Origin: Streptomyces rishiriensis
Lineage (GTDB): Bacteria; Actinomycetota; Actinomycetes; Streptomycetales; Streptomycetaceae
DNA length: 64,000 nucleotides
Assembly: GCF_003112535.1 (NCBI RefSeq)
Contig: NZ_BEWA01000023.1
Coordinates: 62,001 to 126,000 of the forward strand
Direction of reading: 5' to 3'
The notes under the pieces were generated by a model that saw nothing but the letters and a program-made list of their open reading frames with translations, was not told the origin of the DNA and ran no database searches. This document shows positions 50,051 to 58,425 of the stretch, piece by piece. Both the position numbers and the translations under genes were made by a program. Position 1 is the stretch's first letter, and each line of letters begins with the position of its first letter.

Positions 50051-50458
50051 TCAGTGAGCGAGCCGGTAGTCGAACCAGATCCGGTGCGTGCCGTCCGAGT
50101 CGACCGTGATGCCTCCGGTGCCCGTGATCCCGGCCAGTTCGCCCGTTCCGCTGCCCGGGACGACGACGAAGTACTCGCCCTCCCGGCTGTCGCCCACGGT
50201 CGACGCGGCGTGCGCGAAGTTGAAGGAGCCCGCCCGCCCCCGCAGGGTCCCTTCGAAGGACTCCATGGCGACATAGGTTCCCGTGGCGGTGGCCTGATCG
50301 TAGGCGGCGGTGAACAACGTGGCCGAACGGCCGGCGACCTCGCCCTCGTACGACTTGGTCATGGTGGCCACCCCGACCGGCGTCCCGGTCTCGATCGGGG
50401 GGCTCGGCACCTGAGCCGGTGTGAAGTCGGCGACTGTGAACGTTCCTGAAGCTCGCAT
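50051..50458 (-). CDS. DUF3224 domain protein
   Basis: 135 aa. The sequence MRASGTFTVADFTPAQVP, SYEGEVAGRSATLFTAAYDQ, GRAGSFNFAHAAS, and YFVVVPGSGTGELAGITGTG is characteristic of DUF3224, a calycin-like beta-barrel family with many actinobacterial members and no established role. ATG 50458; a TACGAT hexamer (50470-50465, minus strand) ends 6 nt upstream and no ribosome site is present, so leaderless expression is likely. Confidence 0.87.
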   Translation of the reverse strand: MRASGTFTVADFTPAQVPSPPIETGTPVGVATMTKSYEGEVAGRSATLFTAAYDQATATGTYVAMESFEGTLRGRAGSFNFAHAASTVGDSREGEYFVVVPGSGTGELAGITGTGGITVDSDGTHRIWFDYRLAH

Positions 50459-50464
50459 GCCCGG

Positions 50465-50470
50465 ATCGTA
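50465..50470 (-). promoter_or_regulatory. Leaderless -10 element of the DUF3224 gene
   Basis: TACGAT on the minus strand, ending 6 nt before the start codon. Confidence 0.4.
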
Positions 50471-50576
50471 GGGCGCACCACTGACATCGACGCCGGGCGG
50501 CGCGGGCGGGGGCATGTCGAATGCCCCTCGTCCCAGCCGAAGTACCGCTTCGTGAGGTGACGTCACCGGGCAGGTG

Positions 50577-51305
50577 TCATGCGTCGGCGGTGGCGGGCTC
50601 CTTCTCGGCCTGCGCGGGCGCCTTCGCCTCCGATGCGTCGGCTGCCGTGTAGAACACGGATGACCCCTGCTTGGTGCGCTGCGCCTGGGCTTTGGCGACG
50701 AGACCTTCCAGGGTGGTGCGGATCACGGTGATCTTGACGCTGCGCTCCGGGTGCGTCTCGCCGAGGGAGGTCGCGATCTCGGCTGCCGAACGGGGCTCGC
50801 TCTGCTGGGCGAGATGACCGCGGACCAGTTCGACCAGGGTCGGCTGCGCCGTCTTCGGCGCTTCCTTCTGCGCGGTCTCCTTCTGTGCCGTGTCCTTCTT
50901 CGTGCCGTCGTTCTTCGCGGTGCCCTTCTTCGCGGCGGCGCGCTTGCGGGCGCCGGGCTTCTCCGCCGAACGGCTGGGCTGCGCGGCGGCCTTCTTCGGC
51001 TGGACCCGCTTACGGGCGCCCGACGCGACGGCTGACTTCTTGCGGGGGGCGGGCACCGTGACGCTCCCGGCGGGCTCGACCGCGCCGACGGGCTCGGCCG
51101 TCCTGAGCGGCGCCGGCGCCGAGTCGATGGCCTGCTGGATGCTGACCAGCACACCGTGGTCCCGTTCCAGTGCGGCCAACTGCTCCTGGAGGGCGGTGAT
51201 TTCCGCGCTGAGTCGTTCCTGTTCCTTGGTGTTGCGTTCGAGGTCGGCGGTCACCTGAGCGGTGTACTGAGAGGTGAGTTCGTTGGTGGAAGCGTTCTCG
51301 GACAT
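50577..51305 (-). CDS. Coiled-coil, histone-H1-like protein with C-terminal winged helix
   Basis: 242 aa in three parts. Residues about 10-60 are a coiled coil (TADLERNTKEQERLSAEITA, LQEQLAALERDHGVLVSIQQ). Residues about 85-155 are Lys/Ala-rich and H1-like (RKRVQPKKAAAQPS, ARKRAAAKKGTAKNDGTKKD, TAQKETAQKEAPK). Residues about 158-225 look like a small winged helix (LVELVRGHLAQQSEPRSAAE, IATSLGETHPERSVKITVIR, KQGSSVFYTAAD). This suggests a dimeric DNA-binding, nucleoid-associated or regulatory protein. ATG 51305 with GAGGAAAGG about 11 nt upstream. I do not recognise a named family. Confidence 0.75.
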   Translation of the reverse strand: MSENASTNELTSQYTAQVTADLERNTKEQERLSAEITALQEQLAALERDHGVLVSIQQAIDSAPAPLRTAEPVGAVEPAGSVTVPAPRKKSAVASGARKRVQPKKAAAQPSRSAEKPGARKRAAAKKGTAKNDGTKKDTAQKETAQKEAPKTAQPTLVELVRGHLAQQSEPRSAAEIATSLGETHPERSVKITVIRTTLEGLVAKAQAQRTKQGSSVFYTAADASEAKAPAQAEKEPATADA

Positions 51306-51519
51306 GAAGCACACGACCTTTCCTCGACGGGAGGCAGCAGACGAACGGGCCTGCCCCAGTTGCCGCCCCGGCGGGATGTCGCCCCGGCGGACCGATGCCC
51401 ACCGGTATGCGGCGACAGTTCCCCGAGTACGGCACTGCTGGAGAGATAGTACGGACAACTGGAGTAAATGGTTCCTCGAGTGTGCCGCAGGAGTGCTCCG
51501 TTCGAAGGCTGCCGCACCC

Positions 51520-51951
51520 TCAGGCCGGCTTGCCCAGCGACCAGCCCGCCACGTCGGCCAGCCGCCCGCGCCACAGGGGCATGACGACGGGCCTGCCCGT
51601 GCCGGCGGCGACGGTGGCGTCACGCAGATGGATCCACTGGGGAAGCCGTTGCGGGCCGGGGCGCCCCTGCCTGTCGGCGACGGCCTGGTCCACCTCTTCG
51701 GGGAAGTGCTTCAGGAGTTGTGCGCCGGGCCCGTCGAAACTGCGCAGGCTGCGCGCCCACTCCGCCGTCCATGCCTCGTGCGAGATGAGGTCTCCGGAGA
51801 GGTGACCCCCTCCTACGGTGAGCGTGATCGGCAGGGCGGCGTCCGGGTCCTGCCCGATCAGCCGTACCAGCATCTGGAGTTGGACGTCCGGCGTCGGCTC
51901 GGTCACGACCGGAGCGGCCGGCTGGTGAAGGGGATCGTGTTCAGTGGTCAT
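51520..51951 (-). CDS. Gas vesicle accessory protein GvpU-like
   Basis: 143 aa. LQMLVRLIGQDPDAALPITL, TVGGGHLSGDLISHEAWTAE and the end IHLRDATVAAGTGRPVVMPL followed by WRGRLADVAGWSLGKP match the layout of GvpU (alkaline region ITLTVxGxLVSGxLIS and C-terminal IHLKxA...WRGRIxxVdGFSLG). No gvpA, gvpF or other gas vesicle gene lies in the window, so it is an orphan copy. GvpU in Bacillus modulates gas vesicle clustering; in Streptomyces its role outside a cluster is unclear. AAGGAC about 9 nt before the ATG. Confidence 0.75.
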   Translation of the reverse strand: MTTEHDPLHQPAAPVVTEPTPDVQLQMLVRLIGQDPDAALPITLTVGGGHLSGDLISHEAWTAEWARSLRSFDGPGAQLLKHFPEEVDQAVADRQGRPGPQRLPQWIHLRDATVAAGTGRPVVMPLWRGRLADVAGWSLGKPA

Positions 51952-52057
51952 GACCAGCTGTCCTTATGACGTCGGGGGCGGGACGAACGTCTCCTTCCCG
52001 CACTGTTGGCGGGCATGTTGCCGGAGCCGGAGTCCGCTCCGCGGATTCGGTGGCCGG

Positions 52058-53281
52058 TCACAGCCGCAGGACGATCAGGGCGGTGTCGTCCGTGGTGCCG
52101 GTGGAGGGCAGCAGGTCGCTCAGGAGCGCGTCCGCCAGGGCCTCGGGAGGGCGGTGCCGGTGGTGGGTGAGGGAGTCGGAGAGGCGGGCCAGGCCCGTGT
52201 CGATGTCCTCGCCACGGCGCTCGATGAGACCGTCGGTGTACAGGACGAGCGTGCTGCCCTCGGTGAAGGTGAGGTGGGCCTGCGGGCGGGGGAGGTGTTC
52301 GGGGCGGGCGGCGAGCGGGGGGTCGGTCGCCTGGTCCAGGAAGGTGACGGCGCCGTCGGGGTGCACCAGGGCGGGCGGCGGATGACCGGCGCAGCTGTAG
52401 GTGATGGTGCGGCTTTGGCGGGCGATGAACGTCGTCACGACCGTCGTCGCCTCGGCGCCCTCGACGAAGCGCGCGTACAGGCCGAGGGCCTCCAGCGCCT
52501 CGGCCGGGCCGTCGGCGACGCGGCAGGCGGCGCTCAGGGCACTGCGCAGCTGGCCCATGGTGCAGGCGGCCGCCAGACCGTGGCCCACGACGTCGCCGAC
52601 GGCGACCGCGAGGTTGTCGTCGGGCAGGTCGACCAGGTCGTACCAGTCGCCGCACACATTGAGCGCGCCGACGGCGGGCCGGTAGCGCACGGCTGCCTCG
52701 TGCGGCCCGGTCGGACCGGGCGCGGGCAGCATCGCCGCCTGCAGGGCCAGGGCGACCTCGCGCTCGCGGGCGTGCGCCCGGCGGAGGCGTTCGTTGACCT
52801 CCTGCAGTTCGCGGGCCCGGGTGTACAGCTCGGCCTCCAGCACTCGGCCCCGGGCGCCGCCGCCCCCGCGGGCGTGAATGAGCTCGGTGACCTCCTCCAC
52901 CCGGTGCACCACCAGCGCCACCCGCCCGTCCGCGCCGTGGACGGGCGCGTTCACCGGACTCCAGTAGTGCTCCTGCCACACGCCGGGCCGCTGGGCGTCC
53001 TCGATGTCGTAGCGCAGGAGCGCCATCGTGTCGCGCTCGCCGGTGTCGACCACCCGCAGCATCGACTCCCGGGTCTCGCGCATGCCGGCCGCCGCCGGGT
53101 CGTTCGGGTTCTCGGGGAAGACGTCGAAGATGTACCGGCCCAGCAGCTGTTCACGGGTGCGCCCGGCCAGCCGGAGGAAGTCGTCGTTGGCGTCGGCGTA
53201 CACCAGGTCCGGGGTGAGCAGAGCCACCATGCCGGGCAGGGCCCGGAAGACCGCCGCATAGTCGATCCGCGGTTCCGCCAT
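52058..53281 (-). CDS. PAS-SpoIIE (PP2C) phosphatase
   Basis: 407 aa. PAS domain (about 5-135: YAAVFRALPGMVALLTPDLV, YADANDDFLRLAGRTREQLL, EHYWSPVNAPVHGADGRVAL), then a short coiled coil (LYTRARELQEVNERLRRAHA) and the SpoIIE phosphatase domain with VCGDWYDLVDLP, AVGDVVGHG, LVLYTDGLIERRGEDIDTG and TDDTALIVLRL. The usual GGDWYD reads CGDWYD. It resembles the upper half of RsbU/RsbP proteins, with a PAS sensor likely binding a cofactor or ligand. Starts at ATG 53281, GCAGGA immediately upstream. Confidence 0.9.
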   Translation of the reverse strand: MAEPRIDYAAVFRALPGMVALLTPDLVYADANDDFLRLAGRTREQLLGRYIFDVFPENPNDPAAAGMRETRESMLRVVDTGERDTMALLRYDIEDAQRPGVWQEHYWSPVNAPVHGADGRVALVVHRVEEVTELIHARGGGGARGRVLEAELYTRARELQEVNERLRRAHAREREVALALQAAMLPAPGPTGPHEAAVRYRPAVGALNVCGDWYDLVDLPDDNLAVAVGDVVGHGLAAACTMGQLRSALSAACRVADGPAEALEALGLYARFVEGAEATTVVTTFIARQSRTITYSCAGHPPPALVHPDGAVTFLDQATDPPLAARPEHLPRPQAHLTFTEGSTLVLYTDGLIERRGEDIDTGLARLSDSLTHHRHRPPEALADALLSDLLPSTGTTDDTALIVLRL

Positions 53282-53426
53282 GTCCTGCCCGCCTGCCTGG
53301 GTACCGAGCGACACTGTGCGTTTCCACCATAGAAGGGACGACGCCTCCGTACCTGGTGATCGGGTCCCCGCCACCCCGAAGTCCCCGGCCGGGCTCCTGT
53401 CCGAGACGCCGCGTTCCTCGAATCCC

Positions 53427-53462
53427 GGGAACTCCGGGAACTCGGGGAACCTCGGGAACTCG
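53427..53462. repeat. 9-bp tandem repeat, four units
   Basis: GGGAACTCC, GGGAACTCG, GGGAACCTC, GGGAACTCG in the 213-nt gap between the phosphatase start and the response-regulator end. No gene is supported there. Confidence 0.65.
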
Positions 53463-53494
53463 GGGGAGCGGGTGTTCGCCCCGGGAACGCGGGT

Positions 53495-53944
53495 TCAGGC
53501 GCCGCTGCGGGGCAGGCGTACGACCTGCACGAAGAAGTCGTCGATCTGGCGGACCGCGGCGATGAACTGGTCGAGGTCGACGGGCTTGGTGACATAGGCG
53601 TTGGCGTGCAGCCGGTAGCTGCGCAGAATGTCCTCCTCGGCCGCCGAGGTGGTGAGGACGACCACGGGGATGTGCGAGAGGTCCGGGTCCGACTTGATCG
53701 TCTCCAGCACCTGGCGGCCGTCGTACTTGGGCAGGTTGAGGTCCAGGAGGATGAGGTCGGGCCGAGGCGCGTCCGGGTGCCCGGCGCGCCGGTAGAGGAA
53801 GTCGAGCGCCTCTTCGCCGTCGCGCACCACGTGCAGGGTGTTGCCGATCTTGTTGTGCTCGAACGCCTCGCGCGTCATGAGCTCGTCGCCGGGGTCGTCC
53901 TCGACGAGGAGGACGTCGATGGGGGTGGCGGAGGGGAGGGGCAT
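53495..53944 (-). CDS. Single-domain response regulator (Rcp1-like)
   Basis: 149 aa CheY-like receiver without an output domain. Acidic pocket in VLLVEDDPGDELMTREAF, phospho-acceptor Asp in DLILLDLNLPKYDGRQVLE, conserved VVLTTSAAEEDIL and the Lys in YVTKPVDLDQFIAAV. This is the Rcp1 type that pairs with phytochrome-like HisKA kinases; the kinase gene lies just upstream (1 nt gap, same strand). With no output domain it probably acts by protein contact or phosphotransfer. Confidence 0.93.
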   Translation of the reverse strand: MPLPSATPIDVLLVEDDPGDELMTREAFEHNKIGNTLHVVRDGEEALDFLYRRAGHPDAPRPDLILLDLNLPKYDGRQVLETIKSDPDLSHIPVVVLTTSAAEEDILRSYRLHANAYVTKPVDLDQFIAAVRQIDDFFVQVVRLPRSGA

Positions 53945-53945
53945 G

Positions 53946-55589
53946 TCAGGCCTTCTTGTCGGTGTGCGCGTCGGCGGCGGCCGTTGTCGGGGCGGTCCTG
54001 GGGGCGTCGGTGGGGGAGGCCGTGGCGGTGGCGGAGGGGAGGGTGAAGCAGAAGCGGGTGCCCTCGGTGTGGTCGGTGTCGAGCCAGATCCTGCCGCCGT
54101 GGTACTCGACGATCTTCTTGCACAGGGCGAGGCCGATGCCGGTGCCTCCGTAGGCGTCCCGGCCGTGCAGCCGCTGGAAGATGACGAAGACCTTCTCCGC
54201 GAACTGTGCCGGGATGCCGATGCCGTTGTCGCCGACGGACAGCCGCCAGTCGTCCGGGGTCTCGGGATCGGGCTCACAGGTGATGACCACGTGCGGGGCG
54301 CGGTCCGGGTGACGGAACTTGAGCGCGTTGCCGGCCAGGTTCTGCCACAGCATGGCGAGCAGCGTCGGGTCGCCGACGACCTCGGGCAGGTGTTCCGGCC
54401 GGTCGACACGGGCGCCGGACTCCTCGACGGCGGCCGCGAGGTTGGTCAGCGCCTTGTCGAGCGTCTGGTCGAGGGCGACGGGCAGCTGGGCGTCGTTGAC
54501 GCGCCCGACCCGGGAGAAGGTGAGCAGGTCGTTGATGAGGATCTGCATGCGCTTGGCGCCGTCGACGGCGAAGTCGATGTACTGCAGGCCCCGGTCGTCG
54601 AGCTTGTCGCCGTACCGCTTCTCCAGGAGCTGGCAGAAGGAGGCGACCTTGCGCAGCGGCTCCTGCAGATCGTGCGAGGCGACATAGGCGAACTGCTCCA
54701 ACTCCGCGTTAGAGCGCCGCAGTTCGACGGCCTGGGCGTCCAGGTCGGCGGCCTGCTGGGTCAGCGCGTCCCGCTGGCGGCGGGAGGCTTCCAGTTCAGC
54801 GACGATTCTCTGGCGCATGCCCTCGACGTCCGCTGCCACCGCGGCCAGGTCCGTCGGCCCGTCGGCGCTGATGACATGGCCGAAGTCGCCGTCGGCCACC
54901 AGCCGGGACGCCCTGCGCAGCGCTTCCAGCGGGCGGGTCACGAGCATGCGGACGAGGACCGCGAGGGCGAGCCCCGTCAGCAGGAAGACGGCCACCATGC
55001 CGCTCAGGACGAGGTTGCGCACCTCGCGCTCGTGCGACAGTTTGGCCCGGCCTTCGCGGACGGCTCGGGCCAGGTCCGCGTTCTGGTTCGTCCATAGGGC
55101 GCGGAGGTGGTCGAAGGACTCCTTGCCGCGGTCGGCGGTGCGCTGGTCGACCGGTCGGGGCCGGCCCGGGACGACCGAGGCGACGAGCGGTTCGGCGTAG
55201 TCGCTCCGCCAGTCCGCGGCGCTCTGCTCGACCGCCTCCAGGTCGGCGAGGAGCGCGGGGCGGTCGACGACCAGGGCGCGCAGTCGGGCCGCCGCCTCCG
55301 TCTCCTCGCGCTTGCCTCGGGTGTAGGGCTCCAGGAACTGCCGGTCGGCGGCGCCCGCGTACCCCCGGACCCCGGTCTCCTGGTTCACCAGGGCCGCCTG
55401 CAGCCGGTACGCCTCGGTCTGCGCCGGCTGGATCCGCTGGAGGAGCTGGTCGCTCACCTGGGCCGTGCGGCCCAGCATGTTCGCGCCCACCACGGTGCCG
55501 ACCACCACCACCAGCATCATCAGCGCCAGGACCAGGTAGAACCAGCTCTGCACCGTGAGCCGGCGCCCCGTCCAGGTCCTGGCCGTCAC
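53946..55589 (-). CDS. CHASE3-HAMP histidine kinase
   Basis: 547 aa. One membrane span (SWFYLVLALMMLVVVVGTVV), an extracellular CHASE3 helical sensor (about 40-180: DQLLQRIQPAQTEAYRLQAA, LVNQETGVRGYAG), a second span (LVLSGMVAVFLLTGLALAVL), HAMP (RMLVTRPLEALRRASRLVAD), HisKA with the phospho-His in FAYVASHDLQEPLRKVASFC, and a GHKL ATPase (NLAGNALKFRHPD, VGDNGIGIPAQFAEKVF, GGTGIGLALCKKIV). GTG 55589 has GAAGGA 8 nt upstream; an in-frame GTG at 55625 adds 12 residues. It lies between a response-regulator phosphatase and a receiver, so all three form one signalling unit. Confidence 0.9.
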   Translation of the reverse strand: MTARTWTGRRLTVQSWFYLVLALMMLVVVVGTVVGANMLGRTAQVSDQLLQRIQPAQTEAYRLQAALVNQETGVRGYAGAADRQFLEPYTRGKREETEAAARLRALVVDRPALLADLEAVEQSAADWRSDYAEPLVASVVPGRPRPVDQRTADRGKESFDHLRALWTNQNADLARAVREGRAKLSHEREVRNLVLSGMVAVFLLTGLALAVLVRMLVTRPLEALRRASRLVADGDFGHVISADGPTDLAAVAADVEGMRQRIVAELEASRRQRDALTQQAADLDAQAVELRRSNAELEQFAYVASHDLQEPLRKVASFCQLLEKRYGDKLDDRGLQYIDFAVDGAKRMQILINDLLTFSRVGRVNDAQLPVALDQTLDKALTNLAAAVEESGARVDRPEHLPEVVGDPTLLAMLWQNLAGNALKFRHPDRAPHVVITCEPDPETPDDWRLSVGDNGIGIPAQFAEKVFVIFQRLHGRDAYGGTGIGLALCKKIVEYHGGRIWLDTDHTEGTRFCFTLPSATATASPTDAPRTAPTTAAADAHTDKKA

Positions 55590-55629
55590 GTCCGTCGTCC
55601 TTCGTTGCGACACCGCTCGCCCCACTCGT

Positions 55630-56853
55630 TCAGTTCCAGCTCAGGTGGACCAGAGCCACGTCGTCGGCCAGGCCGCCCTGCGACTCGGCCAGGGCCCCGA
55701 CCCGCTCGATCAGCCGGTCCACGAACGGCTCGGGCGCCAGACCGGCCCCCTCCCGGGCCAGGGCCAGCAGCCCGGCCTCACCGAGTCGCTCGGCGCCGCG
55801 GCCGACGTGCCCCTCGAACAGGCCGTCGGTGAAGAGCACCACGCCCGCACCCGCGGGCACCTCCAGCTCCGACACCGGCCAGTGCGCCCCGCCGGGTACG
55901 ACGCCCAGCGCGGGACCGCCGGGCGGTTCCGCCCACTCGATCCCGCGGCCGGTGCGCAGCAGCAGGCCGTGGTGGCCGGCCCGCACCAGCCGGGCGCGTT
56001 CCTCTCCCGGCACGGCGGTGAGACTGACGAGCGTCGCGAAGACGTCGCCGCGGGCGCGCTCCGCCAGCAGGATCTCCTCCAACCGCTCCACCTGCTCGGC
56101 GCCGGTGACGCCGCAGAACACCAGGGTGCGCCAGGCGATCCGCAGGGCGACGCCCAGGGCCGCCTCGTCCGGACCGTGCCCGGAGACGTCCCCGACCAGT
56201 GCGTGCATCGTGCCGTCCGGACTCTGCACGATGTCGTAGAAGTCGCCGCCGAGCAGCGCCTGCGCCCGCCCGGGAAGATATCGGGCCACGACGTCGACGT
56301 CGTCGCCGCGCAGTAAGGGCCGTGGCAGCAGCCCGCGCTCCAGGCGGGCGTTCTCCTGTGCCTGCATCTGACTGGCCTGCAGTGCCACGGCGGCCTGCTC
56401 GCCCTGCTTGCGCTGTATCGCATAGCGCACCGCCCGCCCGAACAGCTCGGGCTCGACCCGCCCCTTGACCAGGTAGTCCTGCGCGCCGCCGGCGACCGCC
56501 GCGAGCCCGGTCAGCTCCTCGGCCAGTCCCGTGAGCACCACGATGGCCACCTGGTCGGCGTGCGCCTTGACGCGGGACACCGCCTCCAGGCCCTGGGCGT
56601 CCGGCAGGTGCAGGTCGAGCAGCACGCAGTCGGGTATCTCGGTCGCGAACACCTCGGCGGCCTCCGCCATCGAGCGCACCCACCGCAGACGCATCTTCAG
56701 CGCGCTGTCGGCGACCAGTTCCTCCACCAGCAGGGCGTCGGCCGGGTCGTCCTCGATCAGCAGAACCGACGGCTCCCACCACTCCCACTCGGCGACGCCG
56801 TTCCACTGCGCACCCGACGGCAGCTCCGCTTCCCCGGCGTGCGACGACATCAT
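55630..56853 (-). CDS. Response regulator-PP2C (RsbU-type) phosphatase
   Basis: 407 aa. An N-terminal receiver (about 30-145: VLLIEDDPADALLVEELVAD, phospho-Asp in CVLLDLHLPDAQGLEAVSRV, VVLTGLAEELTGLAAVAGGA, Lys in DYLVKGRV) is fused to a SpoIIE phosphatase domain (LGGDFYDIVQSPDGTMHALV, GDVSGHGPDEAALGVALRIA, VLFTDGLFEGHVGRGAERLG, LADDVALVHLSW). Phosphorylation by the neighbouring CHASE3 kinase would switch its phosphatase activity toward a STAS protein. Start ATG 56853 (GGAAGG 8 nt upstream); an ATG at 56874 is also possible. First gene of the three-gene operon. Confidence 0.9.
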   Translation of the reverse strand: MMSSHAGEAELPSGAQWNGVAEWEWWEPSVLLIEDDPADALLVEELVADSALKMRLRWVRSMAEAAEVFATEIPDCVLLDLHLPDAQGLEAVSRVKAHADQVAIVVLTGLAEELTGLAAVAGGAQDYLVKGRVEPELFGRAVRYAIQRKQGEQAAVALQASQMQAQENARLERGLLPRPLLRGDDVDVVARYLPGRAQALLGGDFYDIVQSPDGTMHALVGDVSGHGPDEAALGVALRIAWRTLVFCGVTGAEQVERLEEILLAERARGDVFATLVSLTAVPGEERARLVRAGHHGLLLRTGRGIEWAEPPGGPALGVVPGGAHWPVSELEVPAGAGVVLFTDGLFEGHVGRGAERLGEAGLLALAREGAGLAPEPFVDRLIERVGALAESQGGLADDVALVHLSWN

Positions 56854-56897
56854 GGTCCCGACCTTCCCACCCATACGCGCCGCATTCCCCAACGTTA

Positions 56898-56936
56898 TTG
56901 TCGAATGACAACAGTCGAGAGGATACCCGTACGGGT
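56898..56936. promoter_or_regulatory. Two palindromes upstream of the signalling operon
   Basis: TTGTC-GAAT-GACAA (56898-56911) and the perfect 12-bp palindrome ACCCGTACGGGT (56925-56936), 45-83 nt upstream of the operon start, in the 231-nt gap before the ABC genes. Likely operator or promoter elements; regulators unknown. Confidence 0.4.
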
Positions 56937-57051
56937 GAGCCGACCGGCTGCGGGCGCACGAAGGCCGCTGCGCCCTGCGGTCGGCCGCCTCCGGAAGGCC
57001 GGCAACTGCCCTGCCGCACAGGGTAGTTCGGGATGGAGGAAAGTGTGCCGG

Positions 57052-57070
57052 GCGGGCGTCGACAGCCCGC
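57052..57070 (-). terminator. Hairpin ending the sugar ABC operon
   Basis: GCGGGC-GTCGACA-GCCCGC, 6-bp stem, starting 15 nt past the permease stop on the minus strand. Confidence 0.45.
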
Positions 57071-57084
57071 TCCAGGTGTACGGG

Positions 57085-58425
57085 TCAGGGGCGCCCGCGC
57101 GCGACCGCGGCCCGCCGTGCCAACGAGTCGAGGACGACCGCGACGTACAGCACCCCGCCGGTGACGATGAACTGGATCGGCGGCTCGACGCCCAGCAGCG
57201 CCATGCCCGAGGCGATCGACTGGATGATGAGGACCCCCAGCAGCGCGGACCAGGGCGAGCCGCGTCCGCCGAACAGGCTGGTGCCGCCGATGACGGCGGC
57301 GGCGATGGCGTTGATCAGCAGCATCCCGGAGCCCGGGGCCTGGCTCGCCGAGGTGAGCCGTGAGGCCACGAACAGGCCGCCGACGGCCGCCAGGGTTCCC
57401 GAGGCCGTGAACACCGCGATCCGCACCCGTGACACGTCGACGCCCGCCCGCCGGGCCGCCTCCGCGCCGCCGCCCAGCGCGAGGACCCGTCGGCCGTAGG
57501 GCGTGCGGCGCAGGAAGAGATCCGAGGCGACGATGACCGCGAGGAAGATCAGAAGCGCCAGCGGCACGCCTTCGAACCGTTTGAGGACGTGGACGGCGGT
57601 GAACGAGGTCACCGCCAGGAGTGCGGTGCGCACCCAGATCCGGTTCACCGGCCCGTACGGCATCCCGGCCGCCGCGCGCCGTCTGCGGTCGCGGCTGGAA
57701 ACGAGGAGGTAGGCGAGCGTGGCGAGGGCGGCGAGACCGTAGGTGGCGACGGCGGCGTCGAAATAGCGGCTGGTCAGCGTGGCGACCAACCCGGTCTCGC
57801 TGAAGTTGATGGAGGTCTCCGTCCCCAGCAGGTAGAGCATCACGCCGTTCCAGGCCAGCAGGCCCGCGAGGGTGACGACGAAGGCCGGCACCCCGATCCT
57901 GGCGAACGAGAACCCGTGGAGGGCCCCGGCGGCGGCGCCGCAGGCCACCGCGACGAGCACGGCGAGCCACTCCGGCATCCCCAGGTCCACGTTCAGCGAC
58001 GCGAACACCGCGCCCGCCAGACCGGCGAGCGAGCCCACCGACAGGTCGATCTCGCCGATCAGCAGCACGAAGACGATGCCGACGGCGATGATGCCGGTGC
58101 CGACGATGTCCACACTGAGGACCGAGAGGTTGCGCGGCGAGAGGAAGTTGTGGTTGAGGCCCTGGAAGACCGCCCATGTCACCGCGAGGGCGAGGAGGAC
58201 GGGGACCGGCCCGAGATCGCCCTCGCGCAGCCTGCGGCGCACCGCTCGGGCGTGTTCCCCGAGCCGCTCGGCGTGTCGCCGGCGGCCGTCGGACCCGGGG
58301 GAGGGGGACGGTGGGGCGCCGGACCGTGCGGGGTCGGACCGTGCGGGGTCGGACTTCCGGGAGTCGGTGGACGGCGTGTCGGCGGCGCGCGTCCGGGGCC
58401 GCCGCCGCCACCCTCCGCCCCTCAC
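57085..58425 (-). CDS. Sugar ABC transporter permease (ribose/xylose class)
   Basis: 446 aa BPD_transp_2 permease. About 65 N-terminal residues are Arg/Ser/Pro-rich and disordered; then at least eight hydrophobic helices (PVPVLLALAVTWAVFQGLNH; GTGIIAVGIVFVLLIGEIDL; GLAGAVFASLNVDLG; LAVLVAVACGAAAGALHGFS), with the family loop GEIDLSVGS and the C-terminal QSIASGMALLGVEPPIQFIV. GTG overlapping the ATPase stop by 4 nt (GTGA), after GGAAGAG. Works as a homodimer with the ATPase and the lipoprotein encoded upstream to import a pentose/hexose-type sugar. Confidence 0.92.
   Translation of the reverse strand: MRGGGWRRRPRTRAADTPSTDSRKSDPARSDPARSGAPPSPSPGSDGRRRHAERLGEHARAVRRRLREGDLGPVPVLLALAVTWAVFQGLNHNFLSPRNLSVLSVDIVGTGIIAVGIVFVLLIGEIDLSVGSLAGLAGAVFASLNVDLGMPEWLAVLVAVACGAAAGALHGFSFARIGVPAFVVTLAGLLAWNGVMLYLLGTETSINFSETGLVATLTSRYFDAAVATYGLAALATLAYLLVSSRDRRRRAAAGMPYGPVNRIWVRTALLAVTSFTAVHVLKRFEGVPLALLIFLAVIVASDLFLRRTPYGRRVLALGGGAEAARRAGVDVSRVRIAVFTASGTLAAVGGLFVASRLTSASQAPGSGMLLINAIAAAVIGGTSLFGGRGSPWSALLGVLIIQSIASGMALLGVEPPIQFIVTGGVLYVAVVLDSLARRAAVARGRP

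Noticed and set aside
53280..53597. + strand frame encoding NSGNSGNLGNSG repeats
   Set aside because: The collagen-like look comes from the 9-bp DNA repeat; the frame is antisense to the response-regulator end.
55778..58411. 877-codon open frame on the minus strand
   Set aside because: Out of frame over both the receiver-phosphatase and the ABC permease; Arg/Gly-rich without motifs.
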